From positions 62,001 through 126,000 of the forward strand of contig JACKLE010000003.1 of NCBI GenBank assembly GCA_024236075.1: a DNA stretch of 64,000 bases, written 5' to 3'. The stretch comes from Alphaproteobacteria bacterium (GTDB taxonomy: Bacteria > Pseudomonadota > Alphaproteobacteria > JACAEB01). Under the pieces are notes generated by a model. That model searched no databases and had not been told where the DNA came from. It was given only the letters and a program-made list of their open reading frames with translations. Shown in pieces: positions 35,721 to 44,233 of the stretch. The translations under genes were made by a program, and so were the position numbers. The stretch's first letter is position 1. Every line of letters starts with the position of its first letter.

Positions 35721-36104
35721 CTATTTCTCCAGGGCCACGACAGGCACGAAGCCACCGAAGATCAGCCGCCTGCCGTCGAAGGGCATGGGGTTCTTCTCCG
35801 GGTCCATCCGTGCGTCGCCTTTCGACGGGTCCCTCACCATCTCGCCGATTTTCGCGAGCGCCGCGTCGCGCGTCGCCTTGTCGGGCCATTCGATCCAGGA
35901 GAAGACGACCGTCTCGTCGTCCTTGGCCTGAACCGCCTTGCGGAAATCGGTGAGCTTTCCCTCGGGCACGTCGTCGCCCCAGCATTCGAGGATGCGCAGC
36001 GCGCCGAGGTCCATGAACACCCCGTCGCCCGTCCTCGCGTGGTCGATGAAGGCCTGCCTGTTCGCGGTGGGCACCGCGATCACGTAGCCGTCCACATAGC
36101 TCAT
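35721..36104 (-). CDS. DUF1428 family protein
   Basis: This 127-residue protein of the YbaA-like DUF1428 family has a ferredoxin-like fold of unknown function. It has MSYVDGYVIAVPTANRQAF at the start, ECWGDDVPEGKLTDFRKAV in the middle, and MPFDGRRLIFGGF near the end. It is convergent with pdhB and 42 bp downstream of the creatininase-like gene on the same strand. Confidence 0.92.
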   Translation of the reverse strand: MSYVDGYVIAVPTANRQAFIDHARTGDGVFMDLGALRILECWGDDVPEGKLTDFRKAVQAKDDETVVFSWIEWPDKATRDAALAKIGEMVRDPSKGDARMDPEKNPMPFDGRRLIFGGFVPVVALEK

Positions 36105-36146
36105 GGCCGCTTTCCTTCCCGGTACGGAAAACTCCGCTTGCGGCCC

Positions 36147-36893
36147 TCAGGCCGCCGCGAAGCGGTGGAAGTCGACGAGCAGATCCTTGACCGCGGCCTT
36201 CACGAGCTCGCCGCCATGTTCGGGCGTGGCGAGCGAGGGGTCCGAGCCGATGCGCCCGTCGGGGAAGCGGCGGCGATAGTCCTGGGCGTCGTGGATGGGC
36301 CCGTGCGGCGCGATCTTCGGGCTCATCTCGACGCGCTTCACCGCCTGCGGATAGCCCCAATAGGTGACGGCGACCTCGGGCGGCGTCGCGTGGGCGCCCA
36401 CGGCGTTGCCGTAGAGCACGCCCGAGATGCGGTCGACCTCGGGAAACTCCCACCAGTTCTGCGTCTTCTGCACGAGCGAGGGCGCGTTGGTGTTGTCGCG
36501 CGAGAAGGAGTGCTCGGCATAGATCTCGGCGAAGGCCGATTTGATGATCGGCACGTTGCCGCCATGGCCGTTGAGCCAGTAGAGCCGCGTGAAGCCGTGG
36601 CGCACCAGCGAGCGCGTCCAGTCGACCATCGCCGCGATCATGGTCGAGGGGCGCAGCGTGATCGTGCCGGCAAAGCCCAGGTGATGCTGCGCCGAGCCCA
36701 CGTTGAAGGTCGGCGCGACGAGGATGCCGGCCGCCTCGCCCGCCTCGCGCGCGATGATCTCCGGGCACAGAGCATCCGTGCCGAGAAGGCCGTTGGGGCC
36801 GTGCTGCTCGGTGGAGCCGATGGGAATGAGGATGGCGGTCGAGCGCTCGAGATAGGCCTCGACCTCCTGCCAGGTCGACAGATGAAGCTGCAT
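36147..36893 (-). CDS. Creatininase family amidohydrolase
   Basis: This metal-dependent amidohydrolase family member has 248 residues. The metal site is visible as IPIGSTEQHGPNGLLGTDAL (Glu, His, Asp) and YWLNGHGGNVPI. The family includes creatininase and amidases of cofactor and mycofactocin pathways; the substrate here is unknown. ATG 36893 has GGAGGTG 5 bp upstream. Confidence 0.9.
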   Translation of the reverse strand: MQLHLSTWQEVEAYLERSTAILIPIGSTEQHGPNGLLGTDALCPEIIAREAGEAAGILVAPTFNVGSAQHHLGFAGTITLRPSTMIAAMVDWTRSLVRHGFTRLYWLNGHGGNVPIIKSAFAEIYAEHSFSRDNTNAPSLVQKTQNWWEFPEVDRISGVLYGNAVGAHATPPEVAVTYWGYPQAVKRVEMSPKIAPHGPIHDAQDYRRRFPDGRIGSDPSLATPEHGGELVKAAVKDLLVDFHRFAAA

Positions 36894-36966
36894 GGGACAC
36901 CTCCGCGTCCGCCCGGGCGGGCCATCAGGCCCGAGGCAGGCGCGCGGCGTCAAGGGGCAGGGTGTC

Positions 36967-37509
36967 TCAGTGCTTGGACCAGCCGTTCTTGGCCGCGGGG
37001 CGCAGCTTCGGCGCGGGCGGAGGCGCGCAGGGCTGGATCGCGAGGCCCTTCGGAAGCGCCGTGCGCTGGTCGCCGCAGGCGCCGGCGAGGAGCTCGGCGG
37101 TGAGGCCCTTGGCCGTCGTCGCCATGGCGCCCGAAAGGTTCGCGCCGGCGAGGTTGGCGCCCGTGAGGTCGGCGCCGAGGAGCCAGGTGCCGACGAGGTT
37201 CGCGCCCGAGAGATCGGCCTCGCGGAAGCTCGAATTCGTCAGGACGGCCGCGTAGAGGTCGGCGCGCGCGAGGTTGGCCTTGGAGAAATCGGCGCTCGCG
37301 GCGACCGTGGCGGTGAGGTCGGCGCCGGTGAGGCGGGCCTCCGCGAGATTGGCTCCCGAGAAGCGGCGATAGGAGAGATCGGCTTCGGTGAAGTCGCAGC
37401 CCTTGCAGGCGACGCCGGCCTTGAGGCCCGCGACCGCCTTCTCGTCGGCGGCGCGCGCGATGGCGCCGAGCCCCAGGAGGATCGCGCAGATGAGCAGTGC
37501 GGCGCGCAT
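36967..37509 (-). CDS. Secreted pentapeptide-repeat protein
   Basis: This 180-residue protein has a signal peptide (about 1-20, ending ARA). Residues about 37-128 are A(D/N)LxxA-type pentapeptide repeats, for example ADLTGANLAGANLSGA, predicting a short right-handed beta-helix of about 18 repeats. The cysteines CKGC precede the repeats and two more Cys lie in the tail, suggesting disulfide caps. Exported pentapeptide proteins are less common than cytosolic ones. ATG 37509 has GGGGAGA upstream. Confidence 0.88.
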   Translation of the reverse strand: MRAALLICAILLGLGAIARAADEKAVAGLKAGVACKGCDFTEADLSYRRFSGANLAEARLTGADLTATVAASADFSKANLARADLYAAVLTNSSFREADLSGANLVGTWLLGADLTGANLAGANLSGAMATTAKGLTAELLAGACGDQRTALPKGLAIQPCAPPPAPKLRPAAKNGWSKH

Positions 37510-37624
37510 GCATGTCTCCCCGTGCCGAAATGGGACGGGCCGCCCGGATTCCGGCTGCCCCGTCCGCCCTGTCGTAGAGTGCGGGGGCAAGCTTCGTGCC
37601 GCGGGCGCGTGCCGGAGGGCGCCC

Positions 37625-39091
37625 TCAATACGGCGTCACGGCCTGGAAATCGTAGTCCCACGTCGCGAACATCCAGGCCCGCAGCATATCTCGGTGCGCG
37701 CGCACCGTGTCGGCATATTCCGGCCGCTCGGCGAGATTCGCCATTTCGCCGGGATCGGCCTCGAGGTCGTTGAGCTGCTCGCGATGGGCGCCGGTCGTGT
37801 AGGCGCAATATTTGAACCGCTCGGTCCTGATCATCCGGTCGTGCTGGCTCTCGACGACGAGGAACCTGCGCCAGTCCGCCGGCGCCTCGCCCCTCAGCAG
37901 GGGCGCGAGGCTCCGGCCGTCATAGCGGGCGTCGGGGAGCGCGATGCCGGCCCAGTCGCAGAGCGTCGGCAGGAGGTCGAGCCCGTTCGAGACGAGATGG
38001 CTCGTGTCGGCCCGGCCTTCCGGGATCGCGCCCTTTTGGCTCACGAGGAAGGGCACGCGCATCGCCTCCTCGTAAAGCACGGATTTGTGCTCGAGCTTGT
38101 GCGCGCCGGCCAGGTCGCCGTGATCGCTGGTGAGGACGACGAGCGTGTCGCGCTCGAGGCCCGCCTCGCGCAGCGCATCGAGAACGGTCGCGATCTCGCG
38201 GTCGACGCGCTCCGTGAGCCGACAATAGACCCAGCGATGGATGCGCCAGTCCTCCTCGGTCCAGCGCTCGCGCACATATTGGCGAAAGCCCACGGGCTTT
38301 AGGTACTTCGTCGCGATCGCCTCGGGCTCGAGCTCCGGAATGGCGTGGTTCGCGGGGAGGGGCGGGCATTCCTCCTCGACGAATTTCCTCCGGTCCTTGC
38401 GCGCGATCTCGCCCATGAGCGCGAGCGTCGTGTCCTCGCCGTCGAAGATGCGCGGCAGCTTCCTCGACGCGCGCCAGGCATTGATGGCGAGGAAGCAGAT
38501 GTCGTGCGGATTGATGAGGCTCGCGGTGAGGAAGAAGGGCTTCTCGTGCTTCTCCTTGAGGAACGCCGCGCAGGACTGGGCGAGCGCGTCGCGCTCGTCC
38601 CTCTCGAAATAGCGGTACGAGCGGCCCGCGAAATCGTCGCGGAAGGCGCGCGCGAGATGCACCTTGCCGCCATAGACGGCGTCGTATCCCGCGCGCCGAA
38701 ACAGGGGGCCGAGCGAGGTGTCCAGAATGCCCTGCGGCACGTCGCCGGCGATGGCGTCGCCGTTCTCGGTCGTGCCGACGATGCTCGGCATGCGTCCCGT
38801 CTGCAGGCTGAAGCGGGACGGCGAGCACACCGGGTTCGTGACATAGGCGAGGTCGAAGCGCATGCCCGAGGCCGCGAGGCCGTCCATGGCGGGCGTCCGC
38901 AGCCAGGCGTTTCCCATGCAGCCCATCATCGTCCAGAGCTGCTGGTCCGTGACGAGGACGAGAATGTTGGGCCTCGTCGAGCCGAGCCGGCTCATGGCGA
39001 TGGCGGGCGCGGGCAGCGACGCGGCGGCGCCGAGGGCCATCGCGCCCCCGAGAAACTTCCGCCTGCGGATCTTCTTCGCGGCCCGCGTCAT
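37625..39091 (-). CDS. Tat-exported sulfatase
   Basis: This is a 488-residue type I sulfatase. The twin-arginine signal is KKIRRRKFLGGAMALGA. The formylglycine motif CSPSR has Cys89 as the residue converted to formylglycine. Metal-binding segments are LVLVTDQQ and LTSDHGDLAG. It needs a formylglycine-generating enzyme, which is not in this window. The substrate is unknown; choline-sulfatase-like and polysaccharide sulfatases share this layout. It has its own upstream space after a strong minus-strand terminator at 39204-39245. Confidence 0.93.
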   Translation of the reverse strand: MTRAAKKIRRRKFLGGAMALGAAASLPAPAIAMSRLGSTRPNILVLVTDQQLWTMMGCMGNAWLRTPAMDGLAASGMRFDLAYVTNPVCSPSRFSLQTGRMPSIVGTTENGDAIAGDVPQGILDTSLGPLFRRAGYDAVYGGKVHLARAFRDDFAGRSYRYFERDERDALAQSCAAFLKEKHEKPFFLTASLINPHDICFLAINAWRASRKLPRIFDGEDTTLALMGEIARKDRRKFVEEECPPLPANHAIPELEPEAIATKYLKPVGFRQYVRERWTEEDWRIHRWVYCRLTERVDREIATVLDALREAGLERDTLVVLTSDHGDLAGAHKLEHKSVLYEEAMRVPFLVSQKGAIPEGRADTSHLVSNGLDLLPTLCDWAGIALPDARYDGRSLAPLLRGEAPADWRRFLVVESQHDRMIRTERFKYCAYTTGAHREQLNDLEADPGEMANLAERPEYADTVRAHRDMLRAWMFATWDYDFQAVTPY

Positions 39092-39203
39092 CGCGCCCCT
39101 CCGTGCATGAGGCCGGTGCGCCCGGCCCGGTTTTGCCGGCCATACGCCGTTGTAGGTTTGAAATCTACTGCCCGCGCGGCGGCCGGCACAAGCGGAGGGG
39201 GCG

Positions 39204-39245
39204 CATAGAAAACGCCCGCCCGGGGGAGAGGGGCCCGGGCGGGCG
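39204..39245 (-). terminator. Strong intrinsic terminator on the minus strand
   Basis: CGCCCGCCCGGG (39213-39224) and CCCGGGCGGGCG (39234-39245) form a perfect 12-bp stem with a 9-nt loop. On the minus strand it is followed by TTTTCTAT. It ends transcription that runs through 39246-39523. Confidence 0.85.
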
Positions 39246-39523
39246 CAAGGTCGCAGATCGCGAGGGCGACTGAGGACCCCGGAAGCAGCAGGGCGGGACC
39301 CCCAAGGCTTCGGCGCGTCCGACCCATGGCCCAGGCCGCTTTTGGTGCGTGCCCGAGCGCAACGAACGCCCCTTCAACGCCCGGGCCCGCTCCACGAAAG
39401 ACCGAGCCCGATCCATCCAACTAACGCTTGCAAGCTTGCCCGATTCGCGAGGGCAGAACCGTCCGGGCCCGTCGATTTCACAGCAGATTTCAGGGGGTGC
39501 GACAGGACGGCACACGCCGCCCG
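39246..39523. other. Unexplained 278-bp space between the VOC gene and the terminator
   Basis: No coding frame is convincing. The terminator lies 278 bp beyond the stop of the VOC gene, so either that mRNA has an unusually long 3' UTR or a separate small RNA is made on the minus strand. Visible elements include overlapping palindromes GCTTGCAAGC/GCAAGCTTGC near 39425-39439. No conserved RNA family was recognised. Confidence 0.4.
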
Positions 39524-39997
39524 TCATCCGCGCCGGGCGGCTTCGATCGCGGCGACGTCGATCTTGGTCATCTCCATCATCGCGTCGAATGCGCGCTTGG
39601 CCTCCGCGCCGCCCGCCACCATCGCCTCGATGAGGGCGCGCGGCGTGATCTGCCAGGAGATGCCCCACCTGTCCTTGCACCAACCGCAGGCGCTCTCCTG
39701 GCCGCCGTTCCCGACGATCGCGTTCCAATAGCGATCGGTCTCGGCCTGATCGTCCGTCGCGATCTGGAAGGAAAAGGCCTCGCTGTGCCTGAACGCGGGG
39801 CCGCCATTGATGCCGATGCAGGGGATGCCGGCGACCGTGAACTCGACCGTCAGCACGTCGCCCGCCTTGCCGGAGGGATAGTCGCTCGGCGCGCGGCGGA
39901 TCGCGCCGACGGCGCTGTCGGGAAAGGTCTCGGCGTAGAACCGCGCCGCCGCCTCGGCGTCCCTGTCGTACCAGATGCAGACCGTGTTCTTGGCCAT
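39524..39997 (-). CDS. VOC superfamily protein (PhnB-like)
   Basis: This 157-residue protein belongs to the PhnB / '3-demethylubiquinone 3-methyltransferase' VOC group. FYAETFPDSAVGAI, a central FRHSEAFSFQIAT, and the hallmark GWCKDRWGISWQITP are visible. Such proteins bind small ligands or metals; the substrate is unknown. ATG 39997 has GAGAGGG upstream and gives the usual family length; the longer upstream frame is Arg-rich and implausible. Confidence 0.9.
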   Translation of the reverse strand: MAKNTVCIWYDRDAEAAARFYAETFPDSAVGAIRRAPSDYPSGKAGDVLTVEFTVAGIPCIGINGGPAFRHSEAFSFQIATDDQAETDRYWNAIVGNGGQESACGWCKDRWGISWQITPRALIEAMVAGGAEAKRAFDAMMEMTKIDVAAIEAARRG

Positions 39998-40179
39998 GGC
40001 CGACCCTCTCGCCGCGCGTCTTCGAGCCGCGTCGCAATCGAGATAGCCGACCGGATGCCGGTCGCAAAGCCGGCCATGCGTGAAATCCCCGAAAGGTCGA
40101 TGCGCGGGCCTTCCGCGATCCCGCACGACCGTGGCGAATGCGCGGGCGGACGGCCCGGTGCCGGCCGATCGGACGTCCT

Positions 40180-40213
40180 AGCGGCGGCCGATCGCTTCCG
40201 ATCGCCCGCCGCT
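40180..40213 (-). terminator. Terminator-like hairpin after nrdJ
   Basis: AGCGGCGG and CCGCCGCT arms plus inner CGATCG/CGATCG form a 14-bp stem with one C-C mismatch and a CTTC loop. It ends 17 bp beyond the nrdJ stop. There is no T-run. Confidence 0.5.
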
Positions 40214-40230
40214 GCGCCCGCCGATTCTCG

Positions 40231-43200
40231 TTACGAGCAGCCCGTCGTCGAGCCGCAAGTGTCGCATTTGAGGCAGGTGCCGTTGCGCACGAGCGTGAGG
40301 TGGCCGCAGGAGGGGCAGGGGTCGCCCTCATAGCCCTTGATGCGGGCTTCGATGACGCGGTGCACCTCCTTGCGCCCGGTCGGGCCCACGGTGACGACGT
40401 CCTCCTCGAGGAGGAACTTCGCGCCGCCGTCGGTGCCGGTGCGCGCGGCGCTTCTTCCTTGCACGCCGCTTCGCGCGTCCATGGCCGGACCCGAGGCCCC
40501 CGAACGCAGGACCACGAGGTTGGCCGGCACCGTGCCGCGCAGATAGCCGGCGCTCGCGACCTCGCGCACGACCTTCTCCACGATCTCGGCCTCGCCCTCC
40601 GGAGCCGCGCCTTCCTCGACGCCGCGGCCGAGGGCGATGGCCTCCGACTCCCGGTCGTCGACATGGGCGAGGTCGTTGCGGGCGAGATAGGAGATGGCGA
40701 GCTCGCGGAAGATGTAGTCGAGGATCGAGGTCGCCTGCTTGATGTGGTCGTTGAGCTGGACGGGCCCCGCCGGCTCGAAGCGCGTGAAGGTGAAGGCCTC
40801 GACGAACTCCTCCAGCGGCACGCCGTATTGCAGGCCGAGCGAGATCGCCACGGCGAAGTTGTTCATCAGGCTGCGGAAGGCGGCGCCTTCCTTGTGCATG
40901 TCGATGAAGATCTCGCCGAGGGTGCCGTCCTCGTACTCGCCGGTGCGCAAATAGACCTTGTGGCCGCCGACGATGGATTTCTGCGTGTAGCCCTTGCGCC
41001 GGTCGGGCAGCTTCTGGCGCGAGGCGCGGGCGCGCTCGACGATCTTCTCGACGATGCGCTCGGCCACGATCTGCGTGCGGACGGCCATCGGCGCGGCGGC
41101 CTCGGCCGCCTCCTCCAGCGCTTCGGCAGTCTCCTCGTCGAGGAGGCGCGCGGTCAGCGGCTGGGAGAGCTTCGAGCCGTCGCGATAGAGCGCGTTGGCC
41201 TTGAGGCCGAGGCGCCAGGACGTCATGTAGGCGTCCATGCAGTCGGCGACGCTCGCGACGGCCGGCATGTTGATGGTCTTCGAGATCGCGCCGGAGATGA
41301 AGGGCTGCACCGACGCCATCATGCGGATGTGGCTCGCGACCGAGAGATAGCGCGTGCCCGTGCGCCCGCAGGGATTGGCGCAGTCGAACACGGGCAGATG
41401 CTCGGCCTTGAGGCCCGGCGCGCCCTCGAGCGTGCCGGTGCCACAGACGTGGATATTGGCCGCCTCGACCTCCTTCTTCGAGAAGCCCAGCCTTGCCGGA
41501 AGGTCGAAGGCGGGGTCCTCGATCTCCGCCTCGGTGAGGCCGAGAACGTCGCGGCAGAACTCCTCGCCTAGGACCCAGGGCGTGAGCGCGTATCTGAGGT
41601 CGAAGGCGGAGGGCAGCGCGGCTTCCAGATGCTCGAGCGCATCGCCGGTGAAGCCGAGGCCCTTGAGGCGCTCGTGATTGATCGCGGGCGCGCTCTTGAG
41701 GCTGCCGTGGCCGACCGCGTAGGCGATGATGCGCTCGGCGGCGGGGGCGTCGTAGCCGAGGACCCTGAGAGCCTCGGGCACGAGCCGGTTGATGATCTTG
41801 AAGGAGCCGCCGCCGGCGAGCTTCTTGTATTTGACGAGCGCGAAGTCGGGCTCGACGCCGGTGGTGTCGCAATCCATGACGAGGCCGATCGTTCCCGTGG
41901 GGGCGATGACCGAGACCTGCGCATTGCGGAAGCCGTGCCGGGCGCCGAGATCGAGCGCCGCGCGCCAGGCGCCGATCGCCGCCTCCGCGAGGAGCGCGTC
42001 GGGGCAGTTCTCGTGATCGAGCGGAACGGGCCTCGTGCTGAGCGCCTCGTAGCCCTCGCTCGCGCCTTCCGCGGCGCGGGCATGGTTGCGCATGACGCGC
42101 AGCATCGCCGTCTCGTTGCGCCAATATTCCGGGAACGGACCGACCCGCTCGGCGATCTCGGCCGAGGCGCGGTAGGCGGCGCCCGTCATCAGGGCCGAGA
42201 CCGCGCCGGCGAAGGCGCGGCCCTTGTCGCTGTCATAGGGCAGCCCAGAGGCCATGAGGTAGCCGCCGAGATTGGCGAAGCCGAGGCCCAGCGTGCGGTA
42301 GTCGTAGGAGAGCTGCGCGATCTCCTTGGCCGGGAACTGGGCCATCATGACCGAGATCTCGAGCGTCAGCGTCCACAGGCGCACGGCATGCTCGAAGCCC
42401 GCGACGTCGAAGCTGCCGTCCGCGCGGCGGAAGCGCAGCAGGTTGAGCGAGGCGAGATTGCAGGCCGTGTTGTCGAGGAACATGTATTCCGAGCACGGAT
42501 TGGAGGCCCGGATCTCGCCGCCCGCGGGGCAGGTGTGCCAGTCGTTGATCGTGGTGTGGAACTGGATGCCGGGGTCGGCGCAGGACCAGGCCGCCGCGCC
42601 GACGCGCTCCCAGAGGGCGCGCGCGCGCACCGTCTTGTGGATGCGCCCGTCGGTGCGCCGCTTCAGATCCCAGGTTCCGTCCTCCTCGACCGCCTTGAGG
42701 AAGGCATCCGTGACGCGCACGGAATTGTTCGAGTTCTGGCCGGCGACCGTGAGATAGGCGTCCGAATCCCAGTCGGTGTCGTAGACGCGGATGTCGATCG
42801 CCTTCGTCCCCTGGCGCGCCATCTGGATGGCGCGGCCGATATAGTTCTCGGGGACATGGGCGCGCTTGGCGTCCTTCACGGCGCGCTTCAGGGCGGGATT
42901 CTTCTTCGGGTCGAAGCAGTCCTCGCCGTCGGCCTCGCAATTGATGCAGGCCTTGAGCACGCGCTCGAGATGCTCCTTGAGCGCCTTGGAGCCGGCGACC
43001 AGGCTCGCGACCTTCTGCTCCTCGACGACCTTCCAGTCAATATAGGCCTCGATGTCGGGGTGGTCGATGTCGACGACGACCATCTTCGCCGCGCGCCGCG
43101 TCGTGCCGCCCGACTTGATGGCGCCCGCCGCGCGGTCGCCGATCTTGAGGAAGCTCATGAGGCCGGACGACCGTCCGCCCCCGGACAAAGGCTCGTCCTC

Positions 43201-43902
43201 GCCGCGCAGCGACGAGAAGTTCGAGCCCGTGCCGGAGCCGTACTTAAAGAGGCGCGCCTCGCGCACCCAGAGATCCATGATCCCGCCCTCGTTGACGAGA
43301 TCGTCCGAGACCGACTGGATGAAGCAGGCATGGGGCTGGGGATGCTCGTAGGCGCTCGTCGAGCGCATGAGCTGGCCGGTCTGATGGTGCACGTAGTGAT
43401 GGCCCTGGCTCGGGCCGTCGATGCCGTAGGCCCAGTGGAGGCCGGTGTTGAACCATTGCGGCGAGTTGGGCGCGGCGATCTGGTCGGCGAGCATGAAGCG
43501 CATCTCGTCGAAATAGGCGCGGGCGTCCTCCTCGCTCTCGAAATAGCCGCCCTTCCAGCCCCAATAGGTCCAGGTGCCCGCGAGGCGGTCGAAGACCTGC
43601 CGTGCGCTCGTCTCGCCGCCGCGCGCCGTGGCGTCGCCATCGGCGGCCTCGGAGCGCCAGAGCCATTCGGGCACGCGCGGCTCGGGGACCGCCCTCAGCT
43701 CCGTCGGCACGCCGGCCTTGCGGAAATATTTCTGCGCGAGCACGTCGCAGGCGACCTGGCTCCAGCGCTCCGGAACCTCGATGTCCTCCTGGCGGAAGAC
43801 CACCGAGCCGTCCGGATTGCGGATCTCGCTCGTGGTGCGGGCGAATTGGATCTTGTCGTAGGGCGAGCTCAGGCCGTCCGTGAAGTGCTTCTCAACGCGC
43901 AT
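40231..43902 (-). CDS. nrdJ: Class II (B12-dependent) ribonucleoside-diphosphate reductase NrdJ
   Basis: This large enzyme of 1223 residues makes deoxyribonucleotides using adenosylcobalamin, independent of oxygen. Features are AAPNSPQWFNTGLHWAYG near the N-terminus, the substrate-site segment SNPCSEYMFLDNTACNLASL with the N-x-C-x-E radical motif, and APTGTIGLVMDCDTTGVEP. The C-terminal tail CPSCGHLTLVRNGTC/CDTCGSTTGC has zinc-ribbon-like and redox cysteines. No intein was seen. ATG 43902 follows GGGGG. Candidate NrdR boxes lie 240-290 bp upstream. Confidence 0.96.
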   Translation of the reverse strand: MRVEKHFTDGLSSPYDKIQFARTTSEIRNPDGSVVFRQEDIEVPERWSQVACDVLAQKYFRKAGVPTELRAVPEPRVPEWLWRSEAADGDATARGGETSARQVFDRLAGTWTYWGWKGGYFESEEDARAYFDEMRFMLADQIAAPNSPQWFNTGLHWAYGIDGPSQGHHYVHHQTGQLMRSTSAYEHPQPHACFIQSVSDDLVNEGGIMDLWVREARLFKYGSGTGSNFSSLRGEDEPLSGGGRSSGLMSFLKIGDRAAGAIKSGGTTRRAAKMVVVDIDHPDIEAYIDWKVVEEQKVASLVAGSKALKEHLERVLKACINCEADGEDCFDPKKNPALKRAVKDAKRAHVPENYIGRAIQMARQGTKAIDIRVYDTDWDSDAYLTVAGQNSNNSVRVTDAFLKAVEEDGTWDLKRRTDGRIHKTVRARALWERVGAAAWSCADPGIQFHTTINDWHTCPAGGEIRASNPCSEYMFLDNTACNLASLNLLRFRRADGSFDVAGFEHAVRLWTLTLEISVMMAQFPAKEIAQLSYDYRTLGLGFANLGGYLMASGLPYDSDKGRAFAGAVSALMTGAAYRASAEIAERVGPFPEYWRNETAMLRVMRNHARAAEGASEGYEALSTRPVPLDHENCPDALLAEAAIGAWRAALDLGARHGFRNAQVSVIAPTGTIGLVMDCDTTGVEPDFALVKYKKLAGGGSFKIINRLVPEALRVLGYDAPAAERIIAYAVGHGSLKSAPAINHERLKGLGFTGDALEHLEAALPSAFDLRYALTPWVLGEEFCRDVLGLTEAEIEDPAFDLPARLGFSKKEVEAANIHVCGTGTLEGAPGLKAEHLPVFDCANPCGRTGTRYLSVASHIRMMASVQPFISGAISKTINMPAVASVADCMDAYMTSWRLGLKANALYRDGSKLSQPLTARLLDEETAEALEEAAEAAAPMAVRTQIVAERIVEKIVERARASRQKLPDRRKGYTQKSIVGGHKVYLRTGEYEDGTLGEIFIDMHKEGAAFRSLMNNFAVAISLGLQYGVPLEEFVEAFTFTRFEPAGPVQLNDHIKQATSILDYIFRELAISYLARNDLAHVDDRESEAIALGRGVEEGAAPEGEAEIVEKVVREVASAGYLRGTVPANLVVLRSGASGPAMDARSGVQGRSAARTGTDGGAKFLLEEDVVTVGPTGRKEVHRVIEARIKGYEGDPCPSCGHLTLVRNGTCLKCDTCGSTTGCS

Positions 43903-44233
43903 CGTATAACCCCCAGCAACGCGTGCCGTGTTGTCCAAGACGGGCGCCCGGAGCCCGGGCAATAGTCGACCCTCGGCCCGCACGTGACGTGCGAACCGGC
44001 CGCTCGTGCCGGAAAGGCGCCTGTCCGATTGGTCGTGGCCCCGTCATTCAGGAGGGCAACATCCCCCCGTCCGAGCCGTTGCTCGGACACTTCATGTCGT
44101 GGCCGCGTCGGAAGAAGACACTAGCCCTGGGGGTCGGTGGGCGCAACAGATTTTGGGCATTAAATCGCGACGGGCCGCAACATCTTGTTAGGGATTGGGG
44201 AAAAGCCGCCGAGTCGCGAGGGCGCGCGGCCGC
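43903..44233 (-). promoter_or_regulatory. nrdJ upstream region with several inverted repeats
   Basis: This 331-bp gap holds, besides the NrdR-like boxes, a 13-bp inverted repeat GCACGTGACGTGC (43980-43992) and an 8-bp hairpin GTCCGAGC-cgtt-GCTCGGAC (44069-44088). No cobalamin-riboswitch core was found, although the enzyme needs B12. Confidence 0.5.
44144..44189. promoter_or_regulatory. Two candidate NrdR boxes
   Basis: CAACATCTTGTT (44178-44189) and CAACAGATTTTG (44144-44155) each match 9 of 12 core positions of the NrdR consensus CWATATATWGTG. Tandem boxes before nrd genes are the norm; the 34-bp spacing is slightly longer than the usual 31-32. Confidence 0.45.

Noticed and set aside
39259..39300. 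GGAAGCAGC sequence resembling the apical motif of SRP (4.5S) RNA
   Set aside because: The bases around it do not pair into the conserved SRP hairpin (no stem closing the GGAA tetraloop opposite the AGCAG side), and the terminator is on the other strand.
39246..39523. Possible tmRNA or 6S RNA
   Set aside because: No T-arm-like GTTCGA, no tag-coding frame, and no long rod-like pairing with a central bubble; the gene neighbourhood also does not fit.
43903..44233. Cobalamin riboswitch before nrdJ
   Set aside because: Neither the GCCACTG element nor the B12-box core was found on the minus strand.
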